Source of the DNA: Faecalibacterium sp.
GTDB lineage: Bacteria; Bacillota; Clostridia; Oscillospirales; Ruminococcaceae
DNA: 64,000 nt
Assembly: GCA_022652735.1 (NCBI GenBank)
Contig: JALCRP010000006.1
Span: 1-64,000 of the forward strand
Reading direction: 5' to 3'
The translations under genes and the position numbers were made by a program. The notes under the pieces are model-generated. The model did no database searches. It was given only the letters and a program-made list of their open reading frames with translations, and was not told the origin of the DNA. Shown here one piece after another: positions 62,107 through 64,000 of the stretch; position 1 is the first letter of the stretch, and the number at the start of each line of letters is the position of its first letter.

Positions 62107-63096
62107 TTACTTCTTTTCGATGGTTTCGATCAAGTCAATGATCTTTTGATCTTTTGCAAAGCTCCAGCGCGGGGCCTCGCCCTTTTCCAGTACGCCAAAG
62201 AAATTTGCCAGCTCGTCAACATAGGCGTTTTCCACGATATTGTCGCTGTAGCGGCTGTCGTGCTCAAAGGCGGCGTAAGTATCGACGGGCACCTTTTCGC
62301 CGGTTTCGTGGTCAAAGCGGAACAAGGCTTTCGGGTTGCCCTCCCAGAAAAGATGCAGCCCCTCGCCAAAGCACTCGAAATTGCGCACCGCTTTCGGGCT
62401 GACAATATCCACCGCCAGCACACCTTTTGCGCCGCCGGCATGCCGCAGCGTGACAAAATAGCTATCGGGATAGGCCAGCTCCAGCGCGCTGATCTTGTCC
62501 TTTTCCACGCTCACGCTTTCCACAGGGCCGAACGCATCCCACAGCCACGGCAGATCAATGCCAAAGATCTCGCGCACACCGCCGGTGCGGCGGTCGCCGA
62601 CAAAAAAGTTCTTATAGCTTTCCCACGGGTGCCAATCGGGCAGATACTGGCCGATATGATACAGATAGCGCACCGGCTTGCCCGTTTTGGCGCGGAACTC
62701 CGCCACCTGCTTTTTGATATACTGCGTTTCGCCGCGGTACAGCATCGTCGACGACAAAAACAGCGGTATGCCTTTTCGGGCGGCCAACGCCTGATTTTCG
62801 GCATAACCATCGTCGACAAGGTTCAGCTCGGTAAAGGTAGGCAGCCCGGCTTCCAGCAGCGTATGGATGATGCCCGCATGCGTGATGGGCGCTGTGCATA
62901 CCAGCGCGGCATCCGGCTTTTCGGCCGCAAGCGCCTCCGGGATAGAGGCATAGGCGACGATGCCGAGGCCCGCGGCCTCTGCCCGGCGTGCCTCGCTTGC
63001 ATCCACACCGCACACCACAAGGCCATTGCGCATGCCTTTTGCCAAGCGCGCGCGGCGCTTGCCCATGCTGCCAATCCCTACGATTAGTATTTTCAT
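62107..63096 (-). CDS. Gfo/Idh/MocA-family sugar oxidoreductase (B)
   Basis: 329 residues. Rossmann motif ILIVGIGSMGKRRARLA at the N-terminus; the usual EKP is replaced by TELNLVDDG (~92), so the catalytic Lys is missing at that site. RRTGGVREIFGIDLPWLWDAFG is the substrate-side block. Distinct in sequence from the neighbouring oxidoreductase A, so not a recent duplicate. Possibly a different step of the same sugar pathway, or a non-redox role. Confidence 0.82.
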   Translation of the reverse strand: MKILIVGIGSMGKRRARLAKGMRNGLVVCGVDASEARRAEAAGLGIVAYASIPEALAAEKPDAALVCTAPITHAGIIHTLLEAGLPTFTELNLVDDGYAENQALAARKGIPLFLSSTMLYRGETQYIKKQVAEFRAKTGKPVRYLYHIGQYLPDWHPWESYKNFFVGDRRTGGVREIFGIDLPWLWDAFGPVESVSVEKDKISALELAYPDSYFVTLRHAGGAKGVLAVDIVSPKAVRNFECFGEGLHLFWEGNPKALFRFDHETGEKVPVDTYAAFEHDSRYSDNIVENAYVDELANFFGVLEKGEAPRWSFAKDQKIIDLIETIEKK

Positions 63097-63165
63097 GTAA
63101 TATTATCCCCTTTGGATTATTCTTTTATTTTCGTCCGAATGCGCGGTTTTATGCCGCGATTGCTT

Positions 63166-64000
63166 TTATGCTTCGCCATCCGTCGGGCCGTCATAAAAGC
63201 CCTTCGGCGCGCCGAAGCCCGGCGCAAACAGGCGTTCTTCCAAAATTGCCACGATACGGCCGCTGGTGTCGCCACCGTAATAAGGGCTGACGGTTTGATG
63301 GGCGCGCGCCGTAAATTCCGGCGTCAGCGCTGTTTGCAGCGCGGCCTCGATTTCTTTCTGCCGCGCCGCGCAACACAGCACGTTTTGACACACAATGCGC
63401 CCGGCCTGCCGGCTGCCGATGTTTACCGTGGGCACACCGAAAGTCGGCGTTTCAACAACGCCGCTTGAAGAGTTGCCCACCACAGCGGCCGCATGCTGCA
63501 TCGCCGAAAGGTATCGTTTTACGCCGAGGCTTGCAAACACAACAGCCTGCCCCGGGCGCGCAGCCGCCCATGCATCGAGCCTGCGGTTGATGATTTCGCC
63601 GCCCGTATCGGCGTTTGCCTTTGTAATCAGCCAATGCAGGCGCGTTTTGTGCCCTACAGCATCCATCGCGCCAAGCAGCGCGTCGCTTTGCGCTGCGGGG
63701 TCGGCTTCGCCCGCGGTTTCGGGATGATAGGTAACAAGCGCATACGGCGCATGCAGATCAAAGCCGATACTTTCCGAAAGCTCTTCCAATGCCATCTTGG
63801 GCATCGTGCGAATATTTTCATCGCCGAGGCCGCCCACATTATAGACATCGGCCGGGTTTTCGCCCATGCGAACCACGCGGCGCGCATACGCTGCACAGCT
63901 TGGAAAATGCAGCGCTGCCATTTTTGTGATGCAGTGGCGGTAATAGTCGTCCGCCGCGCCCCGCGTCACATCGCCGCCGGAAATGTGCGCGATCGGTACG
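63166..64000 (-). CDS. NeuC-like UDP-GlcNAc 2-epimerase (hydrolysing), N-terminus off right edge
   Basis: The frame stays open from 63166 through the right edge; the visible part begins VPIAHISGGDVTRGAADDYY, followed by RHCITKM, the family's substrate loop (partial: ~278 of ~380 residues). Other marks: NVGGLGDENI, TYHPET, GNSSSGVVETPTFGVPTVNIGSRQAGR. Releases UDP and epimerises the sugar to give ManNAc or a di-N-acetylated relative, the committed step toward sialic or legionaminic acid. Confidence 0.92.
   Translation of the reverse strand, partial: VPIAHISGGDVTRGAADDYYRHCITKMAALHFPSCAAYARRVVRMGENPADVYNVGGLGDENIRTMPKMALEELSESIGFDLHAPYALVTYHPETAGEADPAAQSDALLGAMDAVGHKTRLHWLITKANADTGGEIINRRLDAWAAARPGQAVVFASLGVKRYLSAMQHAAAVVGNSSSGVVETPTFGVPTVNIGSRQAGRIVCQNVLCCAARQKEIEAALQTALTPEFTARAHQTVSPYYGGDTSGRIVAILEERLFAPGFGAPKGFYDGPTDGEA

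Noticed and set aside
1..64000. CRISPR arrays, rRNA genes, prophage structural genes
   Set aside because: No regularly spaced direct repeats, rRNA-like stretches or capsid/tail/terminase genes were seen.

Overview
The window fits a chromosome of a high-GC, anaerobic, spore-forming Clostridia bacterium (Oscillospirales/Ruminococcaceae-like; this is inference and no species is claimed). The grounds are a spoIID gene, a Na+-pumping decarboxylase beta subunit, a PPi-type phosphofructokinase, AsnA, DegV, sigma-A promoters with strong GGAGG ribosome sites, and many GC-rich hairpin terminators. It splits into two parts.

1-15.6 kb is an accessory region ending at a tRNA-Pro(TGG) gene. It is a graveyard of insertion sequences: pieces of at least five IS21-type istA/istB genes in both orientations, an IS3-type orfA fragment and two IS3-type ends. 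Between them lie AT-rich passengers: an intact PAS-GGDEF-HD-GYP protein, a rubrerythrin, a GAF-sensor fragment, a membrane-protein gene and a diguanylate cyclase cut off by an IS21 end. From 10.6 to 15.3 kb is a stripped integrative-element module (LPD28-like, two ArdA-like antirestriction proteins, a cysteine-rich small protein, one unknown) interrupted by a chloramphenicol acetyltransferase gene. Its position directly 3' of tRNA-Pro suggests tRNA-targeted integration. No integrase or conjugation gene is visible.

15.7-64 kb is GC-rich core chromosome. Central metabolism: GAPDH, citrate synthase, PPi-type PFK with a divergent LacI regulator, GcdB-like Na+ pump with a tiny gamma-like subunit and a divergent LysR regulator, and a UPF0597 protein coupled to a Nudix hydrolase. 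Envelope and sporulation: SpoIID, a VanZ/D,D-carboxypeptidase fusion, two GT-C glycosyltransferase genes (one a double-length fusion), an acyltransferase and a GDSL hydrolase. Signalling: a ~2620-residue protein with architecture REC, degenerate GGDEF, EAL, about 12 PAS units, HisKA, HATPase and REC, plus a separate REC-HPt protein and a pseudo-REC/REC protein at 56-58 kb that could serve as phosphorelay partners. Transport: MATE, a MarR-controlled asymmetric heterodimeric ABC exporter, and a split ThrE-type exporter. Translation: cysS and asnA, divergent.

The right end (60.2-64 kb) is a leftward cluster for an activated nonulosonic (sialic/legionaminic-like) sugar: NeuC-like epimerase (cut by the edge), two Gfo/Idh/MocA oxidoreductases and a NeuA-like cytidylyltransferase, followed by the ThrE pair.

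The most unusual items are the giant multi-PAS c-di-GMP/hybrid-kinase protein, the VanZ-carboxypeptidase fusion, the double GT-C fusion, the Cys/His-rich MarR regulator, and the layered IS21/IS3 junctions of the accessory region.
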